Assembly (NCBI GenBank): GCA_964426655.1
Contig: CAYRQT010000005.1
Coordinates: 18,489-82,488 of the forward strand
Length of the DNA: 64,000 nt
Direction of reading: 5' to 3'
From: RGIG8306 sp964426655
GTDB taxonomy: Bacteria; Bacillota; Clostridia; Lachnospirales; Lachnospiraceae
Each line of letters starts with the position of its first letter. Positions within the stretch are counted from its first letter, which is position 1. Positions 35,575 to 44,893 of the stretch are shown here, in pieces. A program made the position numbers and the translations under genes. Below the pieces are notes generated by a model. The model saw only the letters and a program-made list of their open reading frames with translations. It was not told where the DNA came from and did no database searches.

Positions 35575-36594
35575 ATGAAGGCGCAGAAAAAACAACGCAG
35601 CTTAAGCGATACATCCTTTTTGCTGTTGGTTACTATTGGTTTATTTATTCTGATGTATGTGGGGGGCATCATTGCCTTTTCCGATAAGGGGTTTGCAAAA
35701 CCACAGATGTTCCTGAATCTTTTTATCACGAATGCAGGCCTTATTGTCATTTCCTGCGGTCTGACCATTGTCATGATTGCCGGTGGAATTGATATTTCCG
35801 TAGGCTCTGTGGTGGGACTGGTTTGTATGGTTTCTGCTTACATGATGGAAAAGCAGGGGGCCAGCGCCTATATGGCTGTGGCAGCATCCCTTGGTATCGG
35901 TCTTTTGTTCGGCATTGTGCAGGGCTTTCTTATTTCCTACCTGGAAATACAGCCATTTATTATCACACTGGCGGGACTGTTCTTTGGGAGGGGCCTGACG
36001 GCCATGGTCAGCACGGAAATGATTTCCATAAAAAACGAAGTGTTCTTATCCTGGTCAAAATTTCGGATTTACCTGCCCTTTGGGACCTATAATAAAAAGG
36101 GAGAATATCAGCAGGCCTATATATATCCCACTGTGATCATTGCCCTTGCGGTACTGGTACTGGTCATTGTTCTGCTGCGGCTGACCAAATTTGGCCGTAA
36201 ACTGTATGCCATTGGCGGAAATGAGCAAAGTGCATTGATGATGGGGCTGAATGTGAAACGGACCCGTTTTCAGGCCTATGTGCTTAGTGGCTTTCTGGCA
36301 GGCCTTGGCGGCTTCCTGTTCTGCTTAAACAGCGGTGCCGGATTTGTGGAGCAGGCCAGAGGATTGGAGATGGATGCCATTTCTGCCTCCGTTATAGGTG
36401 GTACCCTTCTGACAGGAGGTGTGGGCAACCCCATAGGGACTCTGTTCGGTGTGCTCATCAAGGGCACCATCAACAGCCTCATCACTACCCAGGGAACCCT
36501 GTCCAGCTGGTGGGTGCGCATTGCCCTTAGTGCATTGCTCTGCTTCTTCATTGTGCTGCAGAGCGTGATCACATCCAGAAAACATAAAAAATAA
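35575..36594 (+). CDS. Sugar ABC transporter permease 2 (YjfF-like)
   Basis: A 339-residue membrane protein of the same family as permease 1, with CGLTIVMIAGGIDISVGSVV near residue 60, AIGGNEQSALMMGLNVKRTR near 215 and VIGGTLLTGGVGNPIGTLFG near 275. A heterodimeric permease pair distinguishes the YtfT/YjfF type from the single-permease ribose and arabinose (RbsC/AraH) importers. GGGAGGTATAATC precedes the ATG. Confidence 0.94.
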   Translation: MKAQKKQRSLSDTSFLLLVTIGLFILMYVGGIIAFSDKGFAKPQMFLNLFITNAGLIVISCGLTIVMIAGGIDISVGSVVGLVCMVSAYMMEKQGASAYMAVAASLGIGLLFGIVQGFLISYLEIQPFIITLAGLFFGRGLTAMVSTEMISIKNEVFLSWSKFRIYLPFGTYNKKGEYQQAYIYPTVIIALAVLVLVIVLLRLTKFGRKLYAIGGNEQSALMMGLNVKRTRFQAYVLSGFLAGLGGFLFCLNSGAGFVEQARGLEMDAISASVIGGTLLTGGVGNPIGTLFGVLIKGTINSLITTQGTLSSWWVRIALSALLCFFIVLQSVITSRKHKK

Positions 36595-36608
36595 GAGGAG
36601 CATTTTTC

Positions 36609-38217
36609 ATGGAACAAAATAACCGCATCTCCAGGACCATTGAGGAGGGGAAAGCCTCTCTGGGAATAGAGTTTGGATCCACCCGCATTAAGGCGGTTCT
36701 CATTGGAGAGGATTTCCTTCCCATTGCCACTGGCAGTCACAACTGGGAGAATCAACTGGAAAATGGCATTTGGACATATTCTACAAAAAACATTTGGAAT
36801 GGACTGCAAAAGGCCTATGAAAGCCTTGTGCTGGAGGTCAAAAACAAGTATAATGTACCTGTGAAAAAGCTGGCTTCATTCGGTGTTTCTGCCATGATGC
36901 ATGGGTATCTGGCCCTGGATGAAAAGGATCAGATTCTGGTCCCTTTTCGGACATGGCGCAACACCATTACGGAAGAGGCAGCCGTGAAATTAACAGAGGC
37001 GCTGCAGTTCAATATTCCGCAGCGTTGGAGCATTGCCCATTTTTATCAGGCCCTTTTGAACCGGGAATCCCATGTCATGCAGGTACACTCCCTCACTACA
37101 CTTGCAGGATATGTGCATTGGAAACTCACGGGACAAAAAGTGGCAGGGGTTGGAGAGGCTTCCGGCATGTTCCCCATTGACAGTCATACCGGCAGTTATA
37201 ACAGGACCATGACAGAAATCTTTGACCGTCTGGCTAAAGCCGAAGGGTTTCAAAAACCCATTTTGGAACTGCTTCCCCGTGTGCTTCCTGCGGGGGCAGC
37301 GGCAGGGATGCTGACAGCCGAAGGAGCAGCCCTTCTGGATCTCACCGGCCATTTGCAGCCGGGGGTGCCCATGTCCTCCGGAAGGAGATGCAGGCACCGG
37401 CATGGTGGCCACCAACAGTGTACAGGTAAAAACAGGAAATGTGTCTGCCGGGACTTCCATCTTTTTGATGGTGGTACTGGAGAAAGCGCTGTCCCGGGTC
37501 TATCCGGAAATCGATATGGTGACCACACCTGCCGGGGCACCGGTGGCCATGGTCCATGCCAATAACTGTACCTCTGATATTGACAGCTGGGTTCAGATGT
37601 TTGAAGAGGTATTAACGTTGTTTGGTACTTCCGTAGATAAAACTGCTCTCTATACAGGCCTGTATAATGAGGCCATGAAAGGAGAGCCGGATGGGGGCGG
37701 CCTTGTGTCCTTTAACAATCTGTCAGGGGAACCCATTACGGGACTGGAAGAAGGACGTCCGCTGTTTTGCCGGCTGCCGGATAAAAAGATGAAACTGTCC
37801 AATGTGATGCGGACCCTGTTATATGCCACAATGGCAACACTGCGCTGCGGCATGGACATTCTGACAGAGCAGGAACATGTACAGTTGGACCGTTTATTAG
37901 GACATGGCGGGCTTTTTAAGATTCCGGATGTGGCACAGCAAATCATGGCCTCAGCCCTGCAGGTACCATTATCAGTAATGGAAGCGGCAGGAGAAGGGGG
38001 CCCCTGGGGTATGGCACTTTTGGGGGCGTACATGATTCATCACAATGAAGGGGAAAGTCTGGGCGAATTCCTGGATTACAGGGTGTTTGCCGGGACTGAG
38101 GTATATACACTGGCACCGGATGAGGGCCAAGCAAAGGGCTTTGACCAATATATGCTGCGATACAAAGCCTTACTGCCGGTGGAAGCGCTGGCAGGTCGGC
38201 AGCTAAAGGAAATTTAA
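36609..38217 (+). CDS. FGGY-family carbohydrate kinase (probable L-ribulokinase), frame broken once
   Basis: Two overlapping frames form one kinase of about 535 residues. The N-terminal part has the ATP-site GIEFGSTRIKAVLI and the sugar-binding region WRNTI, the C-terminal part the GDAGTGMVATNSV loop and a second ATPase lobe. The break is near 37370-37385 in GVPM|PPEGDAGTG: one base too many or two too few. Since araA and araD follow, the substrate is most likely L-ribulose, giving L-ribulose 5-phosphate, although the sequence belongs to a xylulokinase/ribulokinase-like branch rather than classic AraB. AGAGGAGC precedes the start. The break is probably an assembly error. Confidence 0.82.
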
Positions 38218-38227
38218 GGAGGATTAC

Positions 38228-39700
38228 ATGAAAGACATACAATATCGTTTTTGGTTCGTGGTAGGCAGTCAGTTCCTTTATGGAGAGGAAACTCTGCGTC
38301 AGGTTGCGGAAAATAGCCGCAAAATTGTGGACGGACTGAATGCCGGCGGCTTTTTGCCCTGGCCTGTAGAGTATAAAGACACCATTAAAACTGCTGAGGG
38401 TGCTCTGGCAGTGGTGAAGGAAGCCAATTATGATGACAGCTGTGCGGGCATCATTACATTCTGCCATACCTTCTCTCCCAGTAAAATGTGGATCAATGCC
38501 CTGGCTATTTTGCAGAAGCCTTACCTGCATTTCCACACCCAGTTCAATCAGACCATTCCAAATGAAGCCATTGATATGGACTATATGAACCTGCATCAGA
38601 GTGCACATGGAGACCGGGAGCATGGCTTTATCGGCGCCAGAATGGGCATTCCCCGCAAGGTGGTGGCAGGCTACTGGGAAGAGGCTTCCGTGCAGAAGCG
38701 CATCGGCAAGTGGATGCGGGCTGCCGTAGGTGTAGCATTCAGCAAATCCCTGAAGGTAATGCGCTTTGGCGATAACATGCGGGAAGTGGCCGTTACCGAG
38801 GGCGACAAGGTAGAAGTACAGATTAAACTGGGCTGGCAGGTGAACACCTGGCCCGTTGGGCAGCTGGCAGAAACCATGAATGCCGTAACCCAGGATGAAA
38901 TAGACGCCAAAATGGCAGAATATCGGGAATTATATGACTTTGCCACTACAGATCTTCAGACAGTGGAGTATCAGGCCCGGGAAGAAATTGCCATGAAAAA
39001 AATGCTGGATGCAGAAGGCTGCAAGGCCTTTTCCAACACCTTCCAGGATTTGTACGGTATGAAGCAGCTGCCCGGACTTGCTACCCAGAACCTGATGGCC
39101 CATGGATATGGCTACGGCGGTGAAGGGGACTGGAAGGTATCAGCCATGACCTCCATTATGAAAGCCATGTCCCAGGGCATGACCGGGGGCACCAGCTTCA
39201 TGGAAGATTATACCTATGATCTGGCAAGGGGCATCTCTCTTGGTGCGCACATGCTGGAAGTTTGCCCCAGTGTGGGAAAAGGAAAGGCCCGCATTGAAAT
39301 TCACCCTCTGGGCATTGGAGACAGAGAGGATCCTGCCCGTCTGGTGTTTGAAGGCAAAGAGGGCAAGGGCATTGTGGCCAGTCTGGTAGATATGGGCGGC
39401 CGTCTCCGCCTGATTGTACAGGAAATCCACTGTGTGGATCCCACCCAGACCATGCCCAATCTGCCGGTAGCAAGAGTAATGTGGGAGCCTGCACCGAATC
39501 TGGTCACTGGCGCAGAATGCTGGATCGTAGCTGGTGGCGCACATCATACTGTCCTTAGCTATGATGTGGACAGCGAAATGATGCGTGATTGGGCAAGAAT
39601 GATGGATATCGAGTTCGTTCTGATTGATGAAAACAGCACACCGGAGAAGCTGGAGCAGGAGCTGCTTCTGGCAGATCTTGCCTGGAGACTGAAAAAATAA
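38228..39700 (+). CDS. araA: L-arabinose isomerase
   Basis: A 490-residue isomerase converting L-arabinose to L-ribulose. It opens with the AraA pattern FWFVVGSQFLYGEE, and has FHTQFNQTIPN, HQSAHGDREHGFIGAR, the metal-ligand region with GEGDWKVSAM and TSFMEDYTY (Glu), and EVCPSVGKGKARIEIHPLG. Length is as expected for the family (about 500). AAGGAGGATTAC precedes the ATG, ten bases after the kinase. Being intact, it is the strongest evidence that this cluster uses arabinose. Confidence 0.97.
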   Translation: MKDIQYRFWFVVGSQFLYGEETLRQVAENSRKIVDGLNAGGFLPWPVEYKDTIKTAEGALAVVKEANYDDSCAGIITFCHTFSPSKMWINALAILQKPYLHFHTQFNQTIPNEAIDMDYMNLHQSAHGDREHGFIGARMGIPRKVVAGYWEEASVQKRIGKWMRAAVGVAFSKSLKVMRFGDNMREVAVTEGDKVEVQIKLGWQVNTWPVGQLAETMNAVTQDEIDAKMAEYRELYDFATTDLQTVEYQAREEIAMKKMLDAEGCKAFSNTFQDLYGMKQLPGLATQNLMAHGYGYGGEGDWKVSAMTSIMKAMSQGMTGGTSFMEDYTYDLARGISLGAHMLEVCPSVGKGKARIEIHPLGIGDREDPARLVFEGKEGKGIVASLVDMGGRLRLIVQEIHCVDPTQTMPNLPVARVMWEPAPNLVTGAECWIVAGGAHHTVLSYDVDSEMMRDWARMMDIEFVLIDENSTPEKLEQELLLADLAWRLKK

Positions 39701-39724
39701 ACAGGATCTAAGAAAGAGGGGCCA

Positions 39725-40423
39725 ATGTTAGAAAAATTAAAAGAAGAAGTGTGGAAGGCCAATCTGGACTTGCCCCGTTACCATCTGGTGACCTTTACCT
39801 GGGGCAATGTGAGCGCTATTGACCGGGACAGCGGCCTGATTGTCATCAAACCCAGTGGGGTAGAATATGATGGCATGACTGCGGAGGACATGGTGGTGGT
39901 GGATCTGCACACCGAAAAGGTGGTGGAGGGAAAATGGAAGCCATCCAGTGACACCCCGACCCATCTGGAGCTGTATCGCAGTTTTCCGGAAATCGGGGGC
40001 ATCGTGCATACCCACAGCCGCTGGGCCACGGTATATGCCCAGAGTCTTAGAGGCATTCCCCCCTATGGTACCACCCATGGAGATTATTTCTATGGAGAAA
40101 TTCCCTGCACCCGTCTGATGACAGAAGCAGAAATTACGGGGGAATATGAAAAGGAAACGGGAAAGGTCATTGTAGAGACCTTTAGGGGGATGGACCCTAG
40201 CCAGATTCCTGCGTGTCTGGTGGCCAGTCATGGTCCCTTTACCTGGGGAACGGATGCTCACAATGCGGTGCACAATGCGGTGGTACTGGAAGAGCTGGCT
40301 TTTATGGCATGGCATAACCAGGCACTGGACAGCGGACTTTCTCCCATGCAGCAGGTGCTCTTGGATAAGCATTTCCTTAGAAAACACGGAAAAAATGCAT
40401 ATTATGGTCAGGATCATAAGTAA
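39725..40423 (+). CDS. araD: L-ribulose-5-phosphate 4-epimerase
   Basis: A 232-residue class II aldolase/AraD enzyme converting L-ribulose 5-phosphate to D-xylulose 5-phosphate. Zn ligands are visible in HTHSRWATVYAQ (two His) and the later SHGPFTWG (His); GNVS and KPSGV near the N terminus bind the phosphate. It is the last enzyme of the arabinose operon; AAAGAGGGGCC precedes the ATG. A new promoter follows at 40430. Confidence 0.97.
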   Translation: MLEKLKEEVWKANLDLPRYHLVTFTWGNVSAIDRDSGLIVIKPSGVEYDGMTAEDMVVVDLHTEKVVEGKWKPSSDTPTHLELYRSFPEIGGIVHTHSRWATVYAQSLRGIPPYGTTHGDYFYGEIPCTRLMTEAEITGEYEKETGKVIVETFRGMDPSQIPACLVASHGPFTWGTDAHNAVHNAVVLEELAFMAWHNQALDSGLSPMQQVLLDKHFLRKHGKNAYYGQDHK

Positions 40424-40429
40424 GGAAAG

Positions 40430-40457
40430 TTGACATTCCCCAAAGGATTGCTATAAT
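40430..40457 (+). promoter_or_regulatory. Sigma-A promoter of the HPr-like gene
   Basis: TTGACA at 40430-40435, a 16-base spacer and TATAAT at 40452-40457 with an extended TGC. It begins seven bases after the araD stop, so the small downstream gene can be expressed independently of arabinose induction. Confidence 0.7.
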
Positions 40458-40509
40458 GAAAAAAGCACAGAATGGTTCAAAATCCATTTATGAAAATTGA
40501 GGTGAGCAC

Positions 40510-40755
40510 ATGGTAAGCAGAAAAAAATTTCATACCATTGAGGAGTTACAAAAGGTACAGTATTACGCCACAAAGAGTGATGCGGATGTAGGTCTCCATT
40601 CGGAGGACGGTACTATCATCATTGATGCCAAAAGCTATATCGGCATGTTCGCCCTGGACTTTAGCAAACCCATTCTGGTGGTCAGTGAGGATGAAAGCTT
40701 TCACGACCTGATACGGGATATCGGCGAAAATTTACCCCCTGATTTCAGCAAATAG
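40510..40755 (+). CDS. Small HPr-like protein without the catalytic histidine (Crh-like)
   Basis: An 81-residue protein whose central part (SDADVGLHSEDGTIIIDAKS, then YIGMFALD) follows the HPr pattern around regulatory Ser46 (normally KSIMGVMSLG), and whose C terminus resembles HPr helix 3. The segment that should carry the phosphorylatable His15 (HARPA) is missing, so it cannot be a phosphotransferase carrier. Like Bacillus Crh it might act as a Ser-phosphorylated partner of a CcpA-type regulator. GAGGTGAGCAC precedes the ATG, and two terminators follow. The HPr relationship is inferred from pattern. Confidence 0.65.
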   Translation: MVSRKKFHTIEELQKVQYYATKSDADVGLHSEDGTIIIDAKSYIGMFALDFSKPILVVSEDESFHDLIRDIGENLPPDFSK

Positions 40756-40782
40756 GCAGGGGACAGTTTCTGTGGTTGATTT

Positions 40783-40818
40783 GGAGAGGCATCCCCCTTT
40801 GGGATGCTTCTCTTTTTT
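40783..40818 (+). terminator. Intrinsic terminator after the HPr-like gene
   Basis: A 12-bp stem (40784-40795 with 40801-40812, one wobble pair) and six T. A second terminator follows within 40 bases. Confidence 0.85.
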
Positions 40819-40856
40819 GTTAAAAAAGAAATATAGGAATGGATTTGTGCATATTG

Positions 40857-40887
40857 AAAGCCAGGGCAAAAAAGTCCTGGCTTTTTT
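40857..40887 (+). terminator. Second intrinsic terminator before the TetR promoter
   Basis: A 9-bp stem (AAAGCCAGG with CCTGGCTTT, ten-base loop) followed by a T-run. It insulates the TetR-YhgE unit that begins with the promoter at 40903. Confidence 0.75.
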
Positions 40888-40902
40888 CGTGAAAAATGCA
40901 GC

Positions 40903-40930
40903 TTGAACCAGAAGAGAAAAGGGGTATAAT
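40903..40930 (+). promoter_or_regulatory. Promoter of the TetR-YhgE operon
   Basis: TTGAAC at 40903-40908, a 16-base spacer and TATAAT at 40925-40930. The start would fall near 40937, exactly at the left arm of the palindrome described next. Confidence 0.65.
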
Positions 40931-40935
40931 ACAAA

Positions 40936-40968
40936 ATGACTAAAAAACAAAAATAGTCAGTAAGTCAT
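40936..40968 (+). promoter_or_regulatory. Probable TetR operator
   Basis: TGACTA (40937-40942) and TAGTCA (40954-40959) form an inverted repeat with an 11-base A-rich centre; a further AGTCAT at 40963-40968 can pair with ATGACT at 40936-40941. The site covers the expected transcription start, where a TetR repressor would block its own operon. Confidence 0.6.
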
Positions 40969-40990
40969 TTCTGAGAAAAGAGGTGAGCCC

Positions 40991-41563
40991 ATGGAGACAA
41001 AAGAAAGCAAAAGAGACAGCATTGCATCTGCCGCCAGAGAGTTGTTTACCCAATATGGCTATAAGGGGGTGAGCATGGATAGGATCGCCCTGCGGGCCGG
41101 TGTGGCCAAAGGGACCCTGTACCTGTATTTTAAAGACAAGGAAGAATTGTTCAACGCCCTTTTAGAGGATTTTCTGGGTGATATCCGCCAGATGTTAGAA
41201 GAGGTAAAAGCCCAGCAGCTGCCCCTGCCCCGGGAGGTGGGAGAGGTAGTGTATCGTCTGCTACGCTATCGCAACCACCAGAAATTTCTTTATCGCATTT
41301 TTCAGGAGGCCAGCGAACTGAAGACCCATGCCATGGAAAAGGGAGTAAAAAAACTGGATCAGTTGGTGGAGGATTACCTGGTAGACCGTTTTGCCAATGT
41401 GAAAGGGGTGGAGGAAGCCGGAATGAATGTGGAACTCTTTGCCTTTGTGGTCATGAAGGCTTACTCAGCCCTGGCATTCGCCTGGGAAGAAGAACACCCG
41501 CCTGTGGATGAGCGGCAAAGTGCCCATGTCATTGAGATGATGCTTGCCCATACCCTGGAATAG
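40991..41563 (+). CDS. TetR/AcrR-family transcriptional regulator
   Basis: A 190-residue repressor with an N-terminal HTH (about residues 10-55: ELFTQYGYKGVSMDRIALRA, GVAKGTLYLYFKDKEELF) and a variable ligand-binding domain. It precedes a YhgE/Pip membrane protein by 20 bases and probably controls it; the palindrome at its own promoter fits autorepression. GAGGTGAGCCC precedes the ATG. Confidence 0.92.
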   Translation: METKESKRDSIASAARELFTQYGYKGVSMDRIALRAGVAKGTLYLYFKDKEELFNALLEDFLGDIRQMLEEVKAQQLPLPREVGEVVYRLLRYRNHQKFLYRIFQEASELKTHAMEKGVKKLDQLVEDYLVDRFANVKGVEEAGMNVELFAFVVMKAYSALAFAWEEEHPPVDERQSAHVIEMMLAHTLE

Positions 41564-41583
41564 GGGATGTAGGAGGAATGGAA

Positions 41584-43625
41584 ATGGAAAAAAAACAGAA
41601 AAAAAAGAATCCCATATTTGGGATCGCAGTCATCATAGGGGTCATTCTCCTGCCATTGGCGTATAGCCTGTTTTATCTGGGGGCTTTTTGGGATCCTTAT
41701 TCCCGACTGGAGGATCTTTCGGTAGCAGTGGTCAATAACGATGCAGGAGGAACCATTGGGGGCAGCACCAGAAATCTGGGAGATGAGCTGGTGGCCACCC
41801 TTTCTGAAAATGCAGAGCTGAATTGGGTTTTTACAGATGAAGCAGATGCCATAAACGGTGTGGAGGGTACGGACTATTATGCCGTTTTGTTGATTCCGGA
41901 AGACTTTACAGCCGATATAGCCAGTGCGGCCACCACGGATAAAGAGGTACCCACCATTACCTATACGTCAAATGAAAAGCGTAATTTTCTGGCTACGCAA
42001 ATCATTAACCGGGCCGTGCTGGAAGTGGAAAGTCAACTCCAGTCCAGCATTAATGCAGAATTAACAGCTCAGCTGGCACAGCAGATTGAGGGCGTCCCGG
42101 ACAGCCTGAGTGAATTGTCGGATGGCCTGAGCGAACTGGCAGATGGATCTGCTACATTAGAGACCGGCCTTACATCATTTACAGCAGGGCAGCAGACCTT
42201 AAGTGACGGCACCGTTTCGCTGGATGACGGACTGGCCCAACTGGTACAGGGGATGACCGATTTGCAGGCAGGGCTAGCGCAGTTGGATGAAGGTTTGTCC
42301 ACGGCAGATGCAGGAACAAAAGAGATGCTGGCCCAGGTGGAAAGCAGCGTNNNNNNNNNNNGGGAATTGCTAATCTGCAGCAGGGTGCGGCGGATCTGAG
42401 CAGCAGCGTGGAGGCATACACCGAAGGTGTAAATCAGCTGTTGGCCGCCAATACATCTCTTACGGAAAATATGGCGGGAATCCTCAATTCTCAGACGCTC
42501 ACATCAGATCAGAAAGTGGCCATGATGGGGCAGGTGCTGGCAGCTGTGAATACGGAGGATAATCAGGCACTGCTGGCCCAGCTGGCTGCAGCAGGTCCCC
42601 AGTTGACGACAGGGGCGCAGGCATTGGAAGAAGGGATTGAGGCCTTTTCCTCCGGAGCAGGGGGGTTAAATACCCTGGTTTCCGGGTTGGAGACCTTGTC
42701 CACTGCCCTTGACCAGCTGGAAGAAGGGACTGCTTCTGCAGTTAGTGGCAGCAGCACGCTGCAGGCAGGACTAACACAGGCCAAGGCAGGCAGTGAAGCC
42801 CTGGTCAGTGGGGCACAGACCCTTCTGGATGCGGGAACCCAGCTGGAAGAGGGGAGTGCGGCCCTTTCAGATGGCATAGAAACGGCCCAGACTTCAGTGG
42901 ATAGCGCAGTGGCCGAAGCCCAGACTCAGATAGAGGCACTGGATGGACTGTCAGAATATGCCGAAGATCCGGTAAATGTGGAGGAATCTCCATTATATGA
43001 AGTGCCTAATTATGGTACGGCCTTTGCTCCTTATTTCATGTCTCTTTCTCTATATGTTGGGGCACTGATCATGTTTGTAGGATTGTATCTGGATATTGAC
43101 GAGAAGATTAAAATTCTGGCAAGAAACTCTGAAAATAAATTTATACGGGTAGCCATTTTTGCTTTGATTGGCGTGGCGCAGGCACTGCTTCTGGCATTGT
43201 TAGTCAAATATGCACTGGGGTTGACCATTGCCAATACGGCCATGTATTATCTGTCCTGTATCCTGGTGTCCATGGTGTTTATCACCATAGTGGAATTCTT
43301 CTTTGTTATATTGGGAGATGCAGGGAAATTCCTGGCCATGCTGTTGCTTATTCTGCAGCTCACATCCTGTGGCGGCACATTCCCCATGGAAACTGTACCC
43401 AAATTTTTCCAGGTGCTGTATCCTTATATGCCCATGACTTATTCGGTTCTGTTGTTTAAGGAAACCATTAGTGGATATGACGCAGCAACCGCCAATCATG
43501 CCATTGTCATACTGCTACTGTTCTTTGCAGGGTTCCTGGCACTGACACTGCTTTTTTCCGCTGGGAAAAAGGGACATCAGAAACATCATCCGGATGTAAA
43601 GGAAAACGCTGTCCTGACAGCCTGA
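41584..43625 (+). CDS. YhgE/Pip-type membrane protein, interrupted by an N gap
   Basis: About 680 residues, divided between two frames by eleven N at 42351-42361. One membrane segment lies near residues 13-35 and six near the C terminus (from about 480); between them is a long extracytoplasmic part with Leu-x-x-Gly repeats of the form LSDGLxxLxxGxxxLxxGL, the mark of the YhgE/Pip family (phage infection protein, type VII secretion-related EsaA). ABC-2-like C-terminal segments suggest transport. AGGAGG at 41571-41576 is too near ATG 41578, so 41584 is the better start. Its role is unknown; family members are linked to phage adsorption and peptide secretion. Confidence 0.87.
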
Positions 43626-43658
43626 TGGTATGAAGACTGCCATCTCCGGCAGCAGAAT

Positions 43659-43699
43659 AAAAAAAGGGCCTGACTTTTTTATGTCAGTGCCCTTTTTTT
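43659..43699. terminator. Bidirectional terminator between YhgE-type and CsbD-like genes
   Basis: An inverted repeat (A-run plus GGGC and CTGAC paired with GTCAG and GCCC plus T-run, one bulge) between two convergent genes. It carries A-runs on one side and T-runs on the other, so it can stop both transcripts. Confidence 0.8.
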
Positions 43700-43703
43700 A
43701 TTC

Positions 43704-43973
43704 TTATTCTTTTTCAGAGGCGTCATCGTCTCCTTCATCCAGCCTTTTGCGGTTCTTTAAAACTTCTTCCAGCTGATCCAGCATGCGGTTAATGGTCTTT
43801 GCAGACTCCCGTTTTGCTACTTTCCCCGTTTTACGGGCAAAGATGGAAAATTCCGCACCGAAGCGCTGCAGCTTGCCTTCCAGCTCAAGGCCTTCGTCGC
43901 CCAATACTTTTCCTGCTTTTTCTTTTACTGCCCCTGTTGTTTTTTTCAGGCGGTCTTTAAATGCTTTGTCCAT
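43704..43973 (-). CDS. CsbD-like small hydrophilic protein
   Basis: An 89-residue, highly charged helical protein. The VKEKAGKVLGDEGLELEGKL stretch (about residues 16-35) matches the CsbD signature of general-stress proteins; the remaining 50 residues are a basic/acidic helix not found in the typical 60-residue CsbD, so this is an extended variant. AAAGGAGGATATATG places a good ribosome site before the start. Function in the family is unknown. Confidence 0.7.
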   Translation of the reverse strand: MDKAFKDRLKKTTGAVKEKAGKVLGDEGLELEGKLQRFGAEFSIFARKTGKVAKRESAKTINRMLDQLEEVLKNRKRLDEGDDDASEKE

Positions 43974-44127
43974 ATATCCTCCTTTTTAGAGCAGCAATAT
44001 TGACAGTGCACACGCCATCAATAATGTTTCATCTATGATGAGTTCATTATATATAATCGGGAATGGGAAAGTCAAGGAATTGAGGGAATATAAGGCAGGG
44101 AAATGTCTTTTCTGTCCAGTGGATATA

Positions 44128-44136
44128 TGTTATAAT
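44128..44136 (+). promoter_or_regulatory. Extended -10 promoter before the YhhN-like gene
   Basis: TG-T-TATAAT at 44128-44136; no good -35 is seen, as often with extended -10 promoters. The coding start lies 34 bases further on. Confidence 0.5.
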
Positions 44137-44170
44137 CAAACCTTGAAAAGGCAAAAGGGAGGGGGCACAA

Positions 44171-44872
44171 ATGATCTGGTTCTGGATTTTGGAAATCGGC
44201 TTGTACATCCTCTACATGGGGATGGACATCCAGGGAATGGGACAAACGGCCCAGATCAAGTATGGTGCCCTTTTGATGTGCCTGGCGGTGGGGTTTGCAG
44301 GTACACTGATCAGGGCAAAAACCAGGCCTTTCCATTATGGCCTCTGGCTGTGCCTGGGCTATTTGCTGACCCCTGCAGCTGACTGGTTTTTACTCATTAG
44401 AAATACAGCTTCCTTAACAGGTATTGGCTTGTTTTATCTGGCGCAGACCAGTTATGGCCTGTATCTGTATTACAGGGGGCGTCAGGTTGGGCTTTCCGGA
44501 AAGAAATGGCTGATCATGCGTTTAATGGCAGCTTTGGCACTGGTGGGCGGACTGATGGGAAAGCAGAATATGCTTTTCTGGCTGGGGGCAGCCTACGGAG
44601 GAAACCTGCTCATGAATGGGGGGGCTGCATTGGAGCTGTGCGTGGAGCAAAGGAAAAAAGACCCAGGTGGAGAAAAGGACGGCTTTTGGCTGTTCCTGGG
44701 ATTTTGCCTCTTTGCCGGATGTGATTTGTGCGTGGTGCTGTACAATACAGTACCATGGTCGGGCAGAGTGGGAGTGGCAGTTGGACTTGGAATGTGGTTT
44801 TTTTATCTGCCTTCTCAGTGGTGCCTGGCAAAAGGGGGAATGCTCTTTGGAAAAGGAGCATCTTTTACATGA
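44171..44872 (+). CDS. YhhN/TMEM86-like integral membrane protein
   Basis: A 233-residue protein with about eight hydrophobic segments. The pattern DWFLLIRN in the third segment region, FYLAQTSYGLYLYYR, CDLCVVLYN and the C-terminal FYLPSQWCLAKG correspond to the ordered Asp, Gln and Tyr motifs of the YhhN family, which includes lysoplasmalogenases in animals. The bacterial substrate is not known. GGGAGGGGG precedes the ATG. The next gene follows after 21 bases and may be cotranscribed. The family call is by motif pattern and is moderately sure. Confidence 0.6.
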   Translation: MIWFWILEIGLYILYMGMDIQGMGQTAQIKYGALLMCLAVGFAGTLIRAKTRPFHYGLWLCLGYLLTPAADWFLLIRNTASLTGIGLFYLAQTSYGLYLYYRGRQVGLSGKKWLIMRLMAALALVGGLMGKQNMLFWLGAAYGGNLLMNGGAALELCVEQRKKDPGGEKDGFWLFLGFCLFAGCDLCVVLYNTVPWSGRVGVAVGLGMWFFYLPSQWCLAKGGMLFGKGASFT

Positions 44873-44893
44873 TTTTGGAAAGGGGATTGAGGA

